Source of the DNA: Croceicoccus mobilis
GTDB lineage: Bacteria > Pseudomonadota > Alphaproteobacteria > Sphingomonadales > Sphingomonadaceae
Reading direction: 5' to 3'
Assembly: GCF_001661965.1 (NCBI RefSeq)
Contig: NZ_LYWZ01000022.1
Span: 434,001-498,000 of the forward strand
Length of the DNA stretch: 64,000 nt
Shown here: positions 31,388-41,015 of the stretch, one piece after another
Layout: each line of letters opens with the position of its first letter
How positions within the stretch are numbered: position 1 is the first letter of the stretch
Notes under the pieces: model-generated
Told to the model about the DNA's origin: nothing
Databases searched by the model: none
What the model saw: only the letters and a program-made list of their open reading frames with translations
Made by a program: the position numbers and the translations under genes

Positions 31388-31490
31388 CCAAAAAAAAGGC
31401 CCGGCGGATGAACCGGCCGGGCCCTTGAAGTTTTGGGAGAGGATGCCTGAAAGGCAGGTTCTTTGTGCATCGCAGCACGTCGTATTGCAA
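31388..31490 (-). ncRNA. Candidate small RNA with anti-Shine-Dalgarno segment
   Basis: On the minus strand the order is: small hairpin TGCCT-TTC-AGGCA, a single-stranded CCTCTCCCAAAACTTC segment, then a strong terminator hairpin (31398-31424) ending in eight T residues. This is the classic layout of a trans-acting sRNA. The unpaired CCTCTCCC can pair with GGGAGAGG ribosome sites. The manB gene upstream has its own hairpin end (31680-31693), so this would be a separate transcript. The 5' end is a guess; promoter not secure. It could instead be just a distal manB terminator. Confidence 0.38.
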
Positions 31491-31598
31491 CTGCGAAAAG
31501 TCACAGGCCGTTTGCTCTTTTTGCAAAATTGTCAGTAAGGCCGTTTTTTCAGCGATTTAGGGTGTTTGCATTGCTGTGGAAAAGCTTCGCACATGCAG

Positions 31599-31651
31599 CG
31601 GCGCCCGGTGTCAAAAGGGGTTTCAATCCCTTCTGAAGCCACCGAGCGCCG
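31599..31651. other. Long imperfect hairpin in the manB-helicase intergenic region
   Basis: A 53-base inverted repeat: about 11 bp outer stem (CGGCGCCCGGTG with CACCGAGCGCCG, one mismatch) and an inner AAGGG/CCCTT pairing. It lies between the manB end and the sRNA candidate; function unknown. Confidence 0.5.
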
Positions 31652-31679
31652 TAAAACGTGATTCGCGATTCGGAAAACC

Positions 31680-31693
31680 CGGGCCATGGCCCG
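31680..31693 (-). terminator. Short palindromic terminator of manB
   Basis: CGGGCCATGGCCCG palindrome followed on the minus strand by GGTTTTCC, starting 7 bases after the manB stop. Loop is minimal, so efficiency is uncertain. Confidence 0.45.
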
Positions 31694-31699
31694 TGGTGA

Positions 31700-33112
31700 T
31701 CAGTGGCCCGCTTGCGGACCCCTCTCCAGACCGGAAAGCGCAAGCTGCGCGTCGATCTGGCCCATCAGCCGCTCCAGACCTTCCTCGCTATCGCTTTCGG
31801 CGCGCGCGACCAGCACGTCCTGCGTGTTGGAGGCGCGCAGCAGCCACCAGCCATCGTCATTGGTCACACGCACACCATCGGTTGCGTTCACCTCATCCGG
31901 ACTGTCGGCAAGACGTGCCTTCACCTCGTCGATGACCGCGAACTTGCGGCTTTCATCGACCTGGAAGCGCATTTCGGGCGTATTGATCATGTCGGGCATG
32001 GCGCTGCGCAGATCGGTCACGCTCTTGCCAAGCCGCGCACTGGCAAGGATCAGGCGAACGCCGCCATACAGCGCATCGTCATAACCGTAATACTGATCGG
32101 CGAAGAACACGTGGCCGCTCATCTCACCCGCGAGCGGAGAGCCGGTTTCCTTCATCTTCGACTTGATGAGAGAGTGGCCGGTCTTCCACATCAGCGGCTC
32201 GCCGCCGTTCTTTGCCACGCTGTCATACAGGGCTCGGCTGGCCTTGACGTCGGCGATGATCGTCGCGCCGGGTAGGTATTTCAACAGATCCTCGGAATAG
32301 ATCATCAGCAACTGGTCACCCCAGATAACCCTGCCCGTGCCGTCGATCGCGCCGATGCGATCGCCGTCACCGTCGAAGGCGATGCCGAAGTCGAGGTTCT
32401 TCTCGGCGACGAGCGCCTTCAGATCGACGAGATTTTTTTCTTCCGTGGGGTCGGGATGATGATTGGGGAACGTGCCATCCACTTCGGTGAAAAGGCAGAA
32501 ATGCTCACCCGGCAGCCGTGCGACCAGCTTTTCGAGGCAGGGACCCGCCGCACCGTTTCCGGCATCCCAGCCGATCCTGAGCTTCGAGAGCGCCTCCATC
32601 TGGCCAGCATCCAGCCCTTCGAACGGCTTCATCAGCGCGTCGATATAGGCATCGACGACATCGCGGCTCTCGGACGAACCGGCCCCATCGTCCCAGTCGC
32701 CGGCCGCCGCCATCTCCCCGATCTTGAGGATGTCGGCGCCAAAAAACGGCCGACCCTGAAATACCATCTTGAAGCCATTGTAATTGGCGGGGTTATGGCT
32801 GCCGGTTATCTGGATGCCGCCATCAACATCTTCGGCTGACGCCTCAGCGTAATAAAGCATGGGCGTGGGGCCAAGGCCGATACGCACCACGTCGCAGCCC
32901 GAAGCGGTCAGCCCCTCGACCAGCGCATGTTCGAGTACGGGCGAGGATACGCGCCCGTCATAGCCGACCGCGACCTTGCTGCCGCCAGCACGGCGAAGCA
33001 GCGTGGCGAAACCGCGCCCGATCGCGCGTGCGTCGTCGGGGCCCAGCGTCTCTCCGATAATGCCGCGAATGTCATATTCGCGAAGGACGGTGGAATCGAA
33101 TTTATGAGACAT
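31700..33112 (-). CDS. manB: Phosphomannomutase/phosphoglucomutase
   Basis: 470-residue alpha-D-phosphohexomutase. Phosphoserine loop [14 protein letters not shown] (Ser105), metal loop [11 protein letters not shown], sugar loop GEMSGHVFF, and C-terminal phosphate loop [15 protein letters not shown]. Converts 6-phospho to 1-phospho sugars for polysaccharide precursors (GDP-mannose, UDP-glucose). AlgC-like dual specificity is common; the preferred sugar is not decidable here. N-terminus [13 protein letters not shown] is complete. Confidence 0.95.
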   Translation of the reverse strand: MSHKFDSTVLREYDIRGIIGETLGPDDARAIGRGFATLLRRAGGSKVAVGYDGRVSSPVLEHALVEGLTASGCDVVRIGLGPTPMLYYAEASAEDVDGGIQITGSHNPANYNGFKMVFQGRPFFGADILKIGEMAAAGDWDDGAGSSESRDVVDAYIDALMKPFEGLDAGQMEALSKLRIGWDAGNGAAGPCLEKLVARLPGEHFCLFTEVDGTFPNHHPDPTEEKNLVDLKALVAEKNLDFGIAFDGDGDRIGAIDGTGRVIWGDQLLMIYSEDLLKYLPGATIIADVKASRALYDSVAKNGGEPLMWKTGHSLIKSKMKETGSPLAGEMSGHVFFADQYYGYDDALYGGVRLILASARLGKSVTDLRSAMPDMINTPEMRFQVDESRKFAVIDEVKARLADSPDEVNATDGVRVTNDDGWWLLRASNTQDVLVARAESDSEEGLERLMGQIDAQLALSGLERGPQAGH

Positions 33113-33176
33113 GGCTGGAGAGCGCCTTTCACTTGCTGGTCTTAATGGCCGAAGCGCAGGACGCGTCCGGCGGGAA

Positions 33177-33470
33177 TTACCGTACCTTAGTGTCGGTGCG
33201 GCCTATTTGTTCCAGCAATATGTCACGCGCGGCATCAATTCGATACACCTCTTCCGGCGATCCCCCCTTGTCGGGATGCGCCGTGCGCATAAGGCGGCGA
33301 TGCGCGGCCATTATGTCCTCACGGCTGGCGCTGCGCTCCACGCCCAGCAGGGCGCGGGCCTGCGCGCGCTTTTGCGATTTCTCCGACGCGGCCCAGAATT
33401 CCCACGGCCAGCGCTTGAAAATCATCTTGCAAAGGATCGCCGCCAGAACGGCGAGGAGGATGAACTTCAC
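33177..33470 (-). CDS. Membrane-anchored J-domain protein
   Basis: 97 residues from GTG, overlapping the mipZ stop (GTGA). One N-terminal helix ([16 protein letters not shown]) followed by a C-terminal J-domain with helices around [24 protein letters not shown] and the HPD motif in TAHPDKGGS. Resembles Tim14/DjlA-type co-chaperones that recruit DnaK to the membrane. Coupling to mipZ is suggestive but the partner is unknown. Confidence 0.88.
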   Translation of the reverse strand: MKFILLAVLAAILCKMIFKRWPWEFWAASEKSQKRAQARALLGVERSASREDIMAAHRRLMRTAHPDKGGSPEEVYRIDAARDILLEQIGRTDTKVR

Positions 33471-34270
33471 GCTGCCTGCCCCACGCTCTCACCCTTGTCG
33501 GGCATGGGCAGGTTCAGCCCCTTCACCAGCGAACGCAGCTCTTGCCGCGCGACCAGATGGCTGGTCGCCATGTCGCCGAGATGCCCCTTGTCGAGCAGGG
33601 TGAGGCCCGAGGGGAAAAGTTCGCGATAGATCACGCGTTCGGAAAGACCCGCCATGGTGCGGAAACCCACGCGCTTCGACAGTTCGAACAGGGCTTCCTC
33701 GATACGGCGCATGTTGCGCGCCTCGATATGCTGGGTACGGTTCCTGAGGACGACCCAATCCATTTCGCGCCGCCCGCCCATGGTGGCAAGGCCGCGCTTC
33801 TTGCGCGCCTCGAAGATCAGCTCGGCATAGAAAGAGAGCTTTTTCACCCGGAAGGTTTCCGGATCGACATGACCGATCAGGTCGAAATCGACGAAGCTGT
33901 CATTGAGGGGTGTGACCAGCGTATCGGCCTGCGCCGCGACATGGCGGGCGTATTTGTCGTCGCGCCCCGGCGTGTCGAAGATCAGGAAATCCATGCCTTC
34001 AGACGCTTCCTCGATCATCGCGTCCAGCGTTTCGATATTCGGACCGCCAAACACGCCGACCATCGCGCCGGGCAGTTCGATTTCCCGCCGACGCTCTGTT
34101 TCCAGCCGGTTTTCGAAATAGCGGTAAAAGGTGCGCTGCCGCGGATCGAGGTCGATCGCGGCGACCTTCGCCCCCTGATAGGCAAGCGCCACGGCGACAT
34201 GCACCGCGGTCGTGGATTTGCCGGTCCCGCCTTTTTCATTGGCGAAAACGATGCGGTGGGGCTGGCTCAT
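33467..34270 (-). CDS. mipZ: Division-plane positioning ATPase MipZ
   Basis: 267 residues from ATG 34270 (the longer frame begins with TTG). Deviant Walker A NEKGGTGKSTTA (about 10-21), IDLDPRQRTFYRYFENR, DTPGRDDKYARH and RKKRGLATMGGRREMDWVVLRNR, typical of alphaproteobacterial MipZ. Forms a pole-to-centre gradient with ParB and blocks FtsZ polymerisation away from midcell. Divergent from panC; its stop overlaps the J-domain gene. Confidence 0.95.
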   Translation of the reverse strand: MSQPHRIVFANEKGGTGKSTTAVHVAVALAYQGAKVAAIDLDPRQRTFYRYFENRLETERRREIELPGAMVGVFGGPNIETLDAMIEEASEGMDFLIFDTPGRDDKYARHVAAQADTLVTPLNDSFVDFDLIGHVDPETFRVKKLSFYAELIFEARKKRGLATMGGRREMDWVVLRNRTQHIEARNMRRIEEALFELSKRVGFRTMAGLSERVIYRELFPSGLTLLDKGHLGDMATSHLVARQELRSLVKGLNLPMPDKGESVGQAA

Positions 34271-34356
34271 GATCGTGTTCAACTCTTTACGCGGGCAGGC
34301 AGGGCGTTACACCCGCGCCTTCGACAAATCGCAGTTTACCAAGCGAGACTCCCAAG

Positions 34357-35214
34357 ATGCAAACCGTTCGCGCCCTGAATCCACTACGACAGACAGTGGC
34401 CGCCCTGCGTTCTGCCGCCAAAGAGGGCGCAAAGCTGGCGCTGGTGCCCACGATGGGCGCTTTGCATGAGGGGCATCTGACGCTGGCGCGCGAGGCGAAG
34501 GCAAAGGCGGATCTGGTCGCCGTCTCGATCTTCGTGAACCCGCGCCAGTTCGGCGCGGGCGAGGATCTCGACGCCTATCCCCGCCAGCTGGAGCGGGATT
34601 CCGGACTTTTGGAGGCCGAGGGCGTCGACCTGCTGTGGGCGCCCGAACCCACGGCGATGTACCCCGAGGGCTATGCGACCAATATCTCGGTTTCGGGCGT
34701 GAGCGCGGGATTATGCGGCGCGGACCGGCCCGGCCATTTCGACGGCGTGGCGACCGTGGTGAACAAGCTGTTCAACCAGGTCCGCCCCGACATGGCCTTT
34801 TTCGGAGAGAAGGACTGGCAGCAACTGGCCGTGATCCGGCGCATGGCGCGCGATCTTGACCTCATGCTGCCCCGTGTGGATGCCATCCACGGCGTGCCCA
34901 TCGTGCGCGAGGCGGATGGCCTCGCGATGAGTTCGCGCAACGCCTATCTCTCGCCCGAGCAGCGCGAAGCTGCCGCCGCCCTGCCACGCGCGATGATTGC
35001 GGCAATTGCACGCATTGCGGCGGGGGATCCGGCGGAGGCTGCTCTGGTGGAGTTGCGCGAGAGCGTGCTGGGCGCAGGCTTTGCCAGCATCGACTATGCC
35101 GAATTGCGCGATGCGGATTCGATTGAGAGGCTGGACGGGCCCAATGCCAATGCGCGGCTGTTTGTCGCGGCGCGGATCGGCGGAACGCGGCTGATCGACA
35201 ATATGGCGGTTTGA
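34357..35214 (+). CDS. panC: Pantoate-beta-alanine ligase
   Basis: 285 residues. HIGH-type motif PTMGALHEGHLTLAREA, VSIFVNPRQFGAGEDLDAYPR, GLCGADRPGHFDGVATVVNKLFN, FGEKDWQQL and the KMSKS-equivalent ADGLAMSSRNAYLS. Final step of pantothenate synthesis. Standing alone, divergent from mipZ. Confidence 0.97.
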   Translation: MQTVRALNPLRQTVAALRSAAKEGAKLALVPTMGALHEGHLTLAREAKAKADLVAVSIFVNPRQFGAGEDLDAYPRQLERDSGLLEAEGVDLLWAPEPTAMYPEGYATNISVSGVSAGLCGADRPGHFDGVATVVNKLFNQVRPDMAFFGEKDWQQLAVIRRMARDLDLMLPRVDAIHGVPIVREADGLAMSSRNAYLSPEQREAAAALPRAMIAAIARIAAGDPAEAALVELRESVLGAGFASIDYAELRDADSIERLDGPNANARLFVAARIGGTRLIDNMAV

Positions 35215-35281
35215 GGGGCGGCTATTGGTGTGTTTGTTGAACGCCCAATCTGACGGGAATGGGGTGGAAAGCGGAAGTCGC

Positions 35282-35848
35282 TCATCGCTGCGTGCGAGAG
35301 CCAAAAATTCGAAGGACAGCACTCGCAATGAGCATAATGGTTGGCAGTCCAAATAGGCATGAGGGTACTGCTCGTCGGAGAAAAGTCTCACACGGCGTTT
35401 GCCCGTCGAACCGGAAGACGCCCTCAGGAAGAGGTGGAAATGTGTCGGAGACGCCAAGAACCGGGCAAGCAGCCTTGAATGCCTCCGGGACCTGCACGAA
35501 GGTTGCGACTGCCATCGCCAAAGCGAAAATTAGGCCCGAGAACGCCAAGGTTACATTCGCGCTCCTAATCCGTAGCAATTGTCCCCTTCCAGCGGCGGTG
35601 ACTAGCAGCCAATAGATCGCCAGCATTGCAATGACCAACGCGTAGAACTCTCCAAGCTGCCATCGCAATTGGGCAACTGCCCAAGTGTCAATCTCGGGGT
35701 CCATTTGACCAACGACCGTGACCGTGTGAGGAGCCAACAAGAACTGCACGCCTGCCAGAGCAGCTATCGTAGCTAATGTAACGCCAAATCCGATAGCCGC
35801 ACTCTTCAAGCGCAAATCTTTCGCAGGAGGACCGTGGACTGTCGCCAT
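35282..35848 (-). CDS. Multi-pass membrane protein, unknown function
   Basis: 188 residues with four predicted helices (about 15-40, 66-88, 98-118, 160-182) and a Cys/Pro-rich loop with two cysteines (AACPVLGVS, QTPCETFL). The gene and its flanks (about 35215-35935) are visibly poorer in GC and use more A/T-ending codons than neighbours, so it may have been acquired. No family recognised. Confidence 0.65.
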   Translation of the reverse strand: MATVHGPPAKDLRLKSAAIGFGVTLATIAALAGVQFLLAPHTVTVVGQMDPEIDTWAVAQLRWQLGEFYALVIAMLAIYWLLVTAAGRGQLLRIRSANVTLAFSGLIFALAMAVATFVQVPEAFKAACPVLGVSDTFPPLPEGVFRFDGQTPCETFLRRAVPSCLFGLPTIMLIASAVLRIFGSRTQR

Positions 35849-35938
35849 TGCTACAGAGTATCGGCTTTTCGAACGTCCGCAATCGGTCGTTTGCAGACTG
35901 GCCGCTTTTGGCGAAAATTCTATAAACGCAGACGTCGC

Positions 35939-37510
35939 CTAATCAGCCTGCAAACTTACATTATTCATTCGCTCCGCTTCGCTGAACCCCAGAACCGCGT
36001 CTTCCGCATGGCGCACCGCCACCGGCATGGGATTGACCGCAATCGCTGCCATCAACGCCGCGCGCCGCTCCGCGTCCGGCAGAGCCGCAAACGCGTTCCA
36101 ATCCCACTCCGCACCATTCGCATCGCGATGCATAAACCCGATCCCGCGCACCATTCGCGCCAGCGCATCCACGTCGCCACCATCGGTCAGCAAAGCATCT
36201 CGCCAATCGGCAAGCTGGCAAAAAACAAAGCTCCCGCCGCCCTTCCATCCCGTGCGGCGCGAGATGCCGACACTGTCGCCCGCCACCACTTTCTTCATGC
36301 GCGCCAGAGTCACGTCGCGGGCGTAGTCCATCTGCTCCACCCCGATCCAGCGGCGGCCCAGCTTGTGCGCCACGGCGCAGGTTGTGCCGGAGCCTGCGAA
36401 GAAATCGAGCACGATATCGCCCGGATCGCTCGATGCTTCGATGATCCGCTTCAAAAGCGCTTCGGATTTCTGACCCTTTACTTCGCCTGTGCCCAATAGC
36501 TTCGACACGCTTTCGCCCGCAAAGGAGGTGATCGCGATCGAATTGAGGCGGTCGTAATTGCTGGCGTTCCACACATCCTCGACCGGATAGCGCTTTGGCA
36601 GGCCGATCGCCTGCGCCGCCTTCATGAACTTGCGCGCCTCTGCCCGCGAAAGCCCCTGCCCTTCCAGCATGGCGGTTAGCTCGGCGGCTTCGGCGGGCTT
36701 GAAGCGGGGGGCGAAGTCATCGGGGCCGAGATAGGCCTTGTTGAATTTCATCTTCGCGGCATCACGGCTGTAGAACAGCACCGTGTCATGATTGCGGATG
36801 TAATTGCTGGCCCGCGTCTTGAAGCCCGACAGCCAGCCGATCCGCCAGATAATTTCACGCTGGAAATTGGACGGGCCGAACACCTCGTCCATCAGCACTT
36901 TCAAGTAATGGGCCTCGTTGAAATCAATGTTAACGTAGATACTGCCATCGCTCGCCAGAAGCTCCCTTGCGAACAGCAGGCGCGCGCGCATGAAGCTCAG
37001 CCAGTCGGCCCGCGAAAAACGGTCGTTATAGGCAAAGCCCCCGCTCGCCGTATTATAGGGCGGGTCGATGTAGATCAGCGAAACCTTCCCCGCATAGCGC
37101 GCCCTGAGCGTGGCGAGCACTTGCAGGTTCTCGCCATGGATCAGCAGGTTGTCGCTATCGGACAGGCTTTCGACTTCCCCTGCGCTGCCATCGGCAAGGG
37201 CGGCCTGGTCCCAGCGTTCGAAACCTGTCAGCAGTTTCGGACAGAGCAGGCGCTGGATCTCCCGCGCGGAGCCCTCGGGCGCGTGATGGATATGCACCGG
37301 GTCGTCATGCGCAAAGCCCCCTTCGAGCCAGCCTTCCCGCCCCGCCCAGTCAAGCGCGACCGCCCTGCTCGCGCGCGGCGCGGCAGCTGGCCCGGGCAGC
37401 GCCGCGACAAAGTCCCTCGCGGCATGTTCTTCGCATGCATCCTCCGGCTCAACCCCATGGGAAGCGGAGGGGTCCGAGGCCCGATCGCCGTGCTGGAAAA
37501 GCTTATCCAT
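35939..37510 (-). CDS. Solitary DNA (adenine) methyltransferase, type III Mod-like
   Basis: 523 residues from MDKLFQHGDRAS. DPPYNT at about 149-154 precedes the SAM motif FFAGSGTTCAVAHKLGRRWIGVEQ, the beta-class order, and the middle segment (NFQREIIWRIGWLSGFKTRASNYIRN) fits the target-recognition part of COG2189-type N6-adenine or N4-cytosine methylases. No restriction gene is next to it, so it may be an orphan, or a remnant. It is not CcrM. Recognition sequence unknown. The window contains a second R-M system in the element near 52-59 kb. Confidence 0.88.
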   Translation of the reverse strand: MDKLFQHGDRASDPSASHGVEPEDACEEHAARDFVAALPGPAAAPRASRAVALDWAGREGWLEGGFAHDDPVHIHHAPEGSAREIQRLLCPKLLTGFERWDQAALADGSAGEVESLSDSDNLLIHGENLQVLATLRARYAGKVSLIYIDPPYNTASGGFAYNDRFSRADWLSFMRARLLFARELLASDGSIYVNIDFNEAHYLKVLMDEVFGPSNFQREIIWRIGWLSGFKTRASNYIRNHDTVLFYSRDAAKMKFNKAYLGPDDFAPRFKPAEAAELTAMLEGQGLSRAEARKFMKAAQAIGLPKRYPVEDVWNASNYDRLNSIAITSFAGESVSKLLGTGEVKGQKSEALLKRIIEASSDPGDIVLDFFAGSGTTCAVAHKLGRRWIGVEQMDYARDVTLARMKKVVAGDSVGISRRTGWKGGGSFVFCQLADWRDALLTDGGDVDALARMVRGIGFMHRDANGAEWDWNAFAALPDAERRAALMAAIAVNPMPVAVRHAEDAVLGFSEAERMNNVSLQAD

Positions 37511-37713
37511 GGACAATTGGTGCCCGCCCGGTCCGCCCCGGTCAACGCGCATGCCCGGCGCTTTTCCACGATCCACGAGCCAGCGCCGATCCCGTCGCAG
37601 TTAGCGGACATCGTAAACGAACACGCAATTTCTGCATAAACCGCTTCGGACGAGCAGGGATTGTTAGGATTTATTGAGTAGATCGGACACGAATATTTGA
37701 AAAATGGGGTCCG

Positions 37714-40700
37714 ATGCTTTTTTTCCGACGGATAATCGCCTTATTGGCGGCGGCTGGACTTTTGCTGGGCTCGATCCCGGCATCGGCCATGCTCCCTGCC
37801 GGATCGGCAGGCGGATCTTCGGGCGGGGCAACGGGCGGGCATCTGGCGATGGCGCAGATGCAAGGCGCTCTCGACATGATCTGGGTGCTGGTTGCCGCGG
37901 CCCTGATCCTGATGATGCAATTCGGCTTCCTCATGCTGGAAGCAGGCGCTGTGCGGACCAAGAACGCGGTGAGCGTCGCGCAGAAGAATGTGCTCGATTT
38001 CGCTTTTGCAACGATCGCCTTCGCGCTGGTCGGCTACCAGATCGCGTTCAATGGCAGCAGTATTCTGGGTTTTGGCACGCAGCCGCAGGGGAATGCCCTG
38101 TTCTTCCTGTTTCAGGTCATGTTTTGCGGCACGGCGGCGACGATAATTTCGGGCGCGGTCGCCGAACGCATGCGCATCCGCGCCTATCTGGTGTTGAGCG
38201 TCGTGCTGTCCGCACTGATCTATCCGGTTTTCGCGCGCTTTGCCTGGGGCAATGCCATCGCGGCGCAGGAATATGCCTGGCTCGCCAATGCGGGCTTCGT
38301 CGATTTCGCCGGTTCGACCGTGGTCCACGCAACGGGGGGCTGGTTCGCCTTGGCGGCCTGCATCGTGCTTGGCGCGCGACATGGCCGCTTCGACAAGGAT
38401 TCGCCCCTCAGGATCGGGGGCCACAACGCGGTGCTGAGCTCGGGCGGCGCGCTGCTGCTCTTCGTGGGCTGGATCGGTTTCAATGGCGGCTCGACGCTGG
38501 CGGCCACGTCCGCGGTTCCCGGCATCGTGCTCAATACCGTGCTTGCAGGCGCAGCGGGCACCGCGATCGGCTATGGGGGGCTTTGGTTCAGGGGCGCCAT
38601 GCTGCCCGAACGCGCGATCAACGGGCTGATCGGCGGGCTGGTCGCGATCACGGCGGGCTGCCATCTCGTCGGCCCTTCGGGCGCGCTGGTGCTGGGCGCT
38701 GCCGGGGGCTTTTGCGCCAACAAGGCCAACGACCTGCTTCGGGACCACCTCAGGATCGACGACGCGGTCGGCGCGGTCGGCGCGCATGGTGTCGCAGGCG
38801 TGGTCGGCACGGTGGGACTTGCGCTGCTGGCCCCGGCCGACGTTCTTCCGGCCGGCTCGCATCTGGCCCAGCTCAAGGTGCAGGCGATCGGATCGCTGGC
38901 GAATTTCATCTGGTCCTTCGGGCTGGGACTGGTGCTGATCTCACTCATCCGCAATTTCGTGCGGCTTCGCATCTCGACAGAGGGTGAGGAGGTCGGCCTC
39001 AACGTCAGCGAACATGGGGCAAGGCTGGGCACCGATCGCCTGCGCGCCGCGATCGAGGATTACGCCGCCTCCCTTCCCGCAGAACGGCGGCGGATCGAGG
39101 TGGAGACAGGCGACGACAACGAGCTTGTCGCCGCTACGCTGAACGCATTGATGGACCGCCTTCAGGAAGAGGAGGAGACCCGCGCCAGCAAGCTCCTGAC
39201 GGAACAGGGCGCGGCAGACGACCAGCCGCTGATCGCGCTGGGCGAAGTGAGTTCGGATGCCATCATCCTCATCCACAATGGCCGGATCGAAAATGCGAAC
39301 CCGGCGGCCAGCGAATTGTTCGGCTCCGACCAGTCCATGCTTTATGCCAAGGCGCCCGCTGCGCTGTTCCATCCCGATCATAGCGAAACGGTCGCCCGCT
39401 GCATCGCGCAGCCCGACGGCCGCGCGCATCGCGCTCGCATCATCAATGCGGCAGGCGGCGACGTACCGGTCGAATACCGCCTGCGGCAAATGGCCCTTCG
39501 CGGGCTTTCGATCACGGTCATGCGCATCACCGATTTGTCGGAGCGTGAGCGCGCGCAAAAGCGCATCTATCATCTTGCCCTGCACGATACGCTGACCGAC
39601 CTTCCCAATCGCGAATTGTTCAACCGCCGGCTGGAACAGGCGCTCGACCGCCGTAAGGAGCACGATCTTGTCGCGCTGCTGCTGATCGACGTCGACCGTT
39701 TCAAGGATGTGAACGACCTGCATGGCCACCCGGCAGGCGACATGCTGCTGATCAATCTTGCCGACAGGCTGAGGAAATGCGTGCGCGGCAGCGATACGGT
39801 GGCGCGGCTGGGCGGCGATGAATTCGCCATTGTCTATGGCCGGATCACGCTGGAGAACCAGGCGCTGGACCTTGCCCATCGCATCCTGCACGCGGTCGCG
39901 CAGCCGCTGATCCTGCCCAGCGGGCAGACCATCAAGCCGCAGGTGAGCATCGGCATCGCGATGAGCCCGGGCGATGCCATCGATGCCGAGGCGATGATCC
40001 AGAACGCCGATCTTGCGCTTTACGCATCCAAGAAGCGCGGTCGCCACCGCTATAGCCAGTATCGCCCGCAGATGGGTCATATCCTGCGCCTGCGACAGGA
40101 GCTGGAGCAGGCGCTCGCCCATGCGGTAAGCGGGGAGGAGCTGGAACTGCATTACCAGCCGCGCATCACCATGGCGACGGGAGAGCTGGCCGGGTATGAG
40201 GCGCTGGTACGCTGGCGCCGTAACGGGGGGCTGATATCGCCCGATGATTTCATCTCCATTGCCGAGGAAGGCGGGCTGATCGTCGCCATCGGCGAATGGG
40301 TCATCTTCGAGGCCTGCCGCGCCGCGGCCGAAGAGCTGGGCGGGGCCGCGATCTCGATCAACATCAGTCCGCGCCAGTTTCAGGATCCGGGCCTCGTCTC
40401 CGCGATCGACACCGCTTTGAAGGAAAGCGGCCTGCCCCATTCGCGGCTGGAGATCGAGATCACCGAAAGCGTGCTGATCGAAGATGACGAGCGGGCGCAG
40501 CAGGTGATCACCGCATTGCGCGGCATGGGGGTTCGCGTCGCGCTCGACGATTTCGGGACGGGCTATTCCTCGCTTTCCTATCTCAACCGCTTTACCTTCG
40601 ACACGATCAAGATCGACCGCAGCTTCGTGCAGTCGGATGACGAGAAGACGTGGAATATCGTCCAGTCCATCATGCAGATGTCGCGCAGCCTTGGCACCTC

Positions 40701-40947
40701 GGTCGTGGCCGAAGGGGTGGAGACGCTGGAACAGCTTGAAAGGCTGGCTGCCGAAGGCTGCGACGAGGCGCAGGGCTTCCTGATCTCGCCGCCTGGATCA
40801 GCGCAGGAAATGCGCGATTATGCAAAGAAGAGCGTGCCGGCTGTGCTTAACCTTAAAGCCCGCGTTGCGGCTCTTGCTGGAAGCGTTCCGGCAAGCGAAG
40901 AAGAAATTCCGACACCTTCTCAAGCACGGATAGCAACGGGACAGTAA
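37714..40947 (+). CDS. Ammonium transporter fused to PAS-GGDEF-EAL
   Basis: 1077 residues. A signal-like N-terminus (1-25) and an Amt channel (about 45-420) with both pore histidines: His205 in VVHATGGWFAL and His358 in GAHGVAGVVGT, 153 apart. A linker helix rich in Glu follows, then a PAS domain (about 510-610), GGDEF (700-704) with inhibitory RGSD at 691-694, and EAL (829-831) with NISPRQF, DDFGTGYSS, IKIDRSF and VVAEGVET all kept. Both cyclase and phosphodiesterase motifs look active. Probably a membrane ammonium sensor that adjusts c-di-GMP. It is separate from the amtB operon and has no sigma-54 promoter in its leader. Confidence 0.93.
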   Translation: MLFFRRIIALLAAAGLLLGSIPASAMLPAGSAGGSSGGATGGHLAMAQMQGALDMIWVLVAAALILMMQFGFLMLEAGAVRTKNAVSVAQKNVLDFAFATIAFALVGYQIAFNGSSILGFGTQPQGNALFFLFQVMFCGTAATIISGAVAERMRIRAYLVLSVVLSALIYPVFARFAWGNAIAAQEYAWLANAGFVDFAGSTVVHATGGWFALAACIVLGARHGRFDKDSPLRIGGHNAVLSSGGALLLFVGWIGFNGGSTLAATSAVPGIVLNTVLAGAAGTAIGYGGLWFRGAMLPERAINGLIGGLVAITAGCHLVGPSGALVLGAAGGFCANKANDLLRDHLRIDDAVGAVGAHGVAGVVGTVGLALLAPADVLPAGSHLAQLKVQAIGSLANFIWSFGLGLVLISLIRNFVRLRISTEGEEVGLNVSEHGARLGTDRLRAAIEDYAASLPAERRRIEVETGDDNELVAATLNALMDRLQEEEETRASKLLTEQGAADDQPLIALGEVSSDAIILIHNGRIENANPAASELFGSDQSMLYAKAPAALFHPDHSETVARCIAQPDGRAHRARIINAAGGDVPVEYRLRQMALRGLSITVMRITDLSERERAQKRIYHLALHDTLTDLPNRELFNRRLEQALDRRKEHDLVALLLIDVDRFKDVNDLHGHPAGDMLLINLADRLRKCVRGSDTVARLGGDEFAIVYGRITLENQALDLAHRILHAVAQPLILPSGQTIKPQVSIGIAMSPGDAIDAEAMIQNADLALYASKKRGRHRYSQYRPQMGHILRLRQELEQALAHAVSGEELELHYQPRITMATGELAGYEALVRWRRNGGLISPDDFISIAEEGGLIVAIGEWVIFEACRAAAEELGGAAISINISPRQFQDPGLVSAIDTALKESGLPHSRLEIEITESVLIEDDERAQQVITALRGMGVRVALDDFGTGYSSLSYLNRFTFDTIKIDRSFVQSDDEKTWNIVQSIMQMSRSLGTSVVAEGVETLEQLERLAAEGCDEAQGFLISPPGSAQEMRDYAKKSVPAVLNLKARVAALAGSVPASEEEIPTPSQARIATGQ

Positions 40948-41015
40948 ACCGGGCCAAAGCAATTCTTAACCCTTCCCCAGTATTGTCGAGTCGGGTTTAT
41001 AGAAGGAGAAATTCC

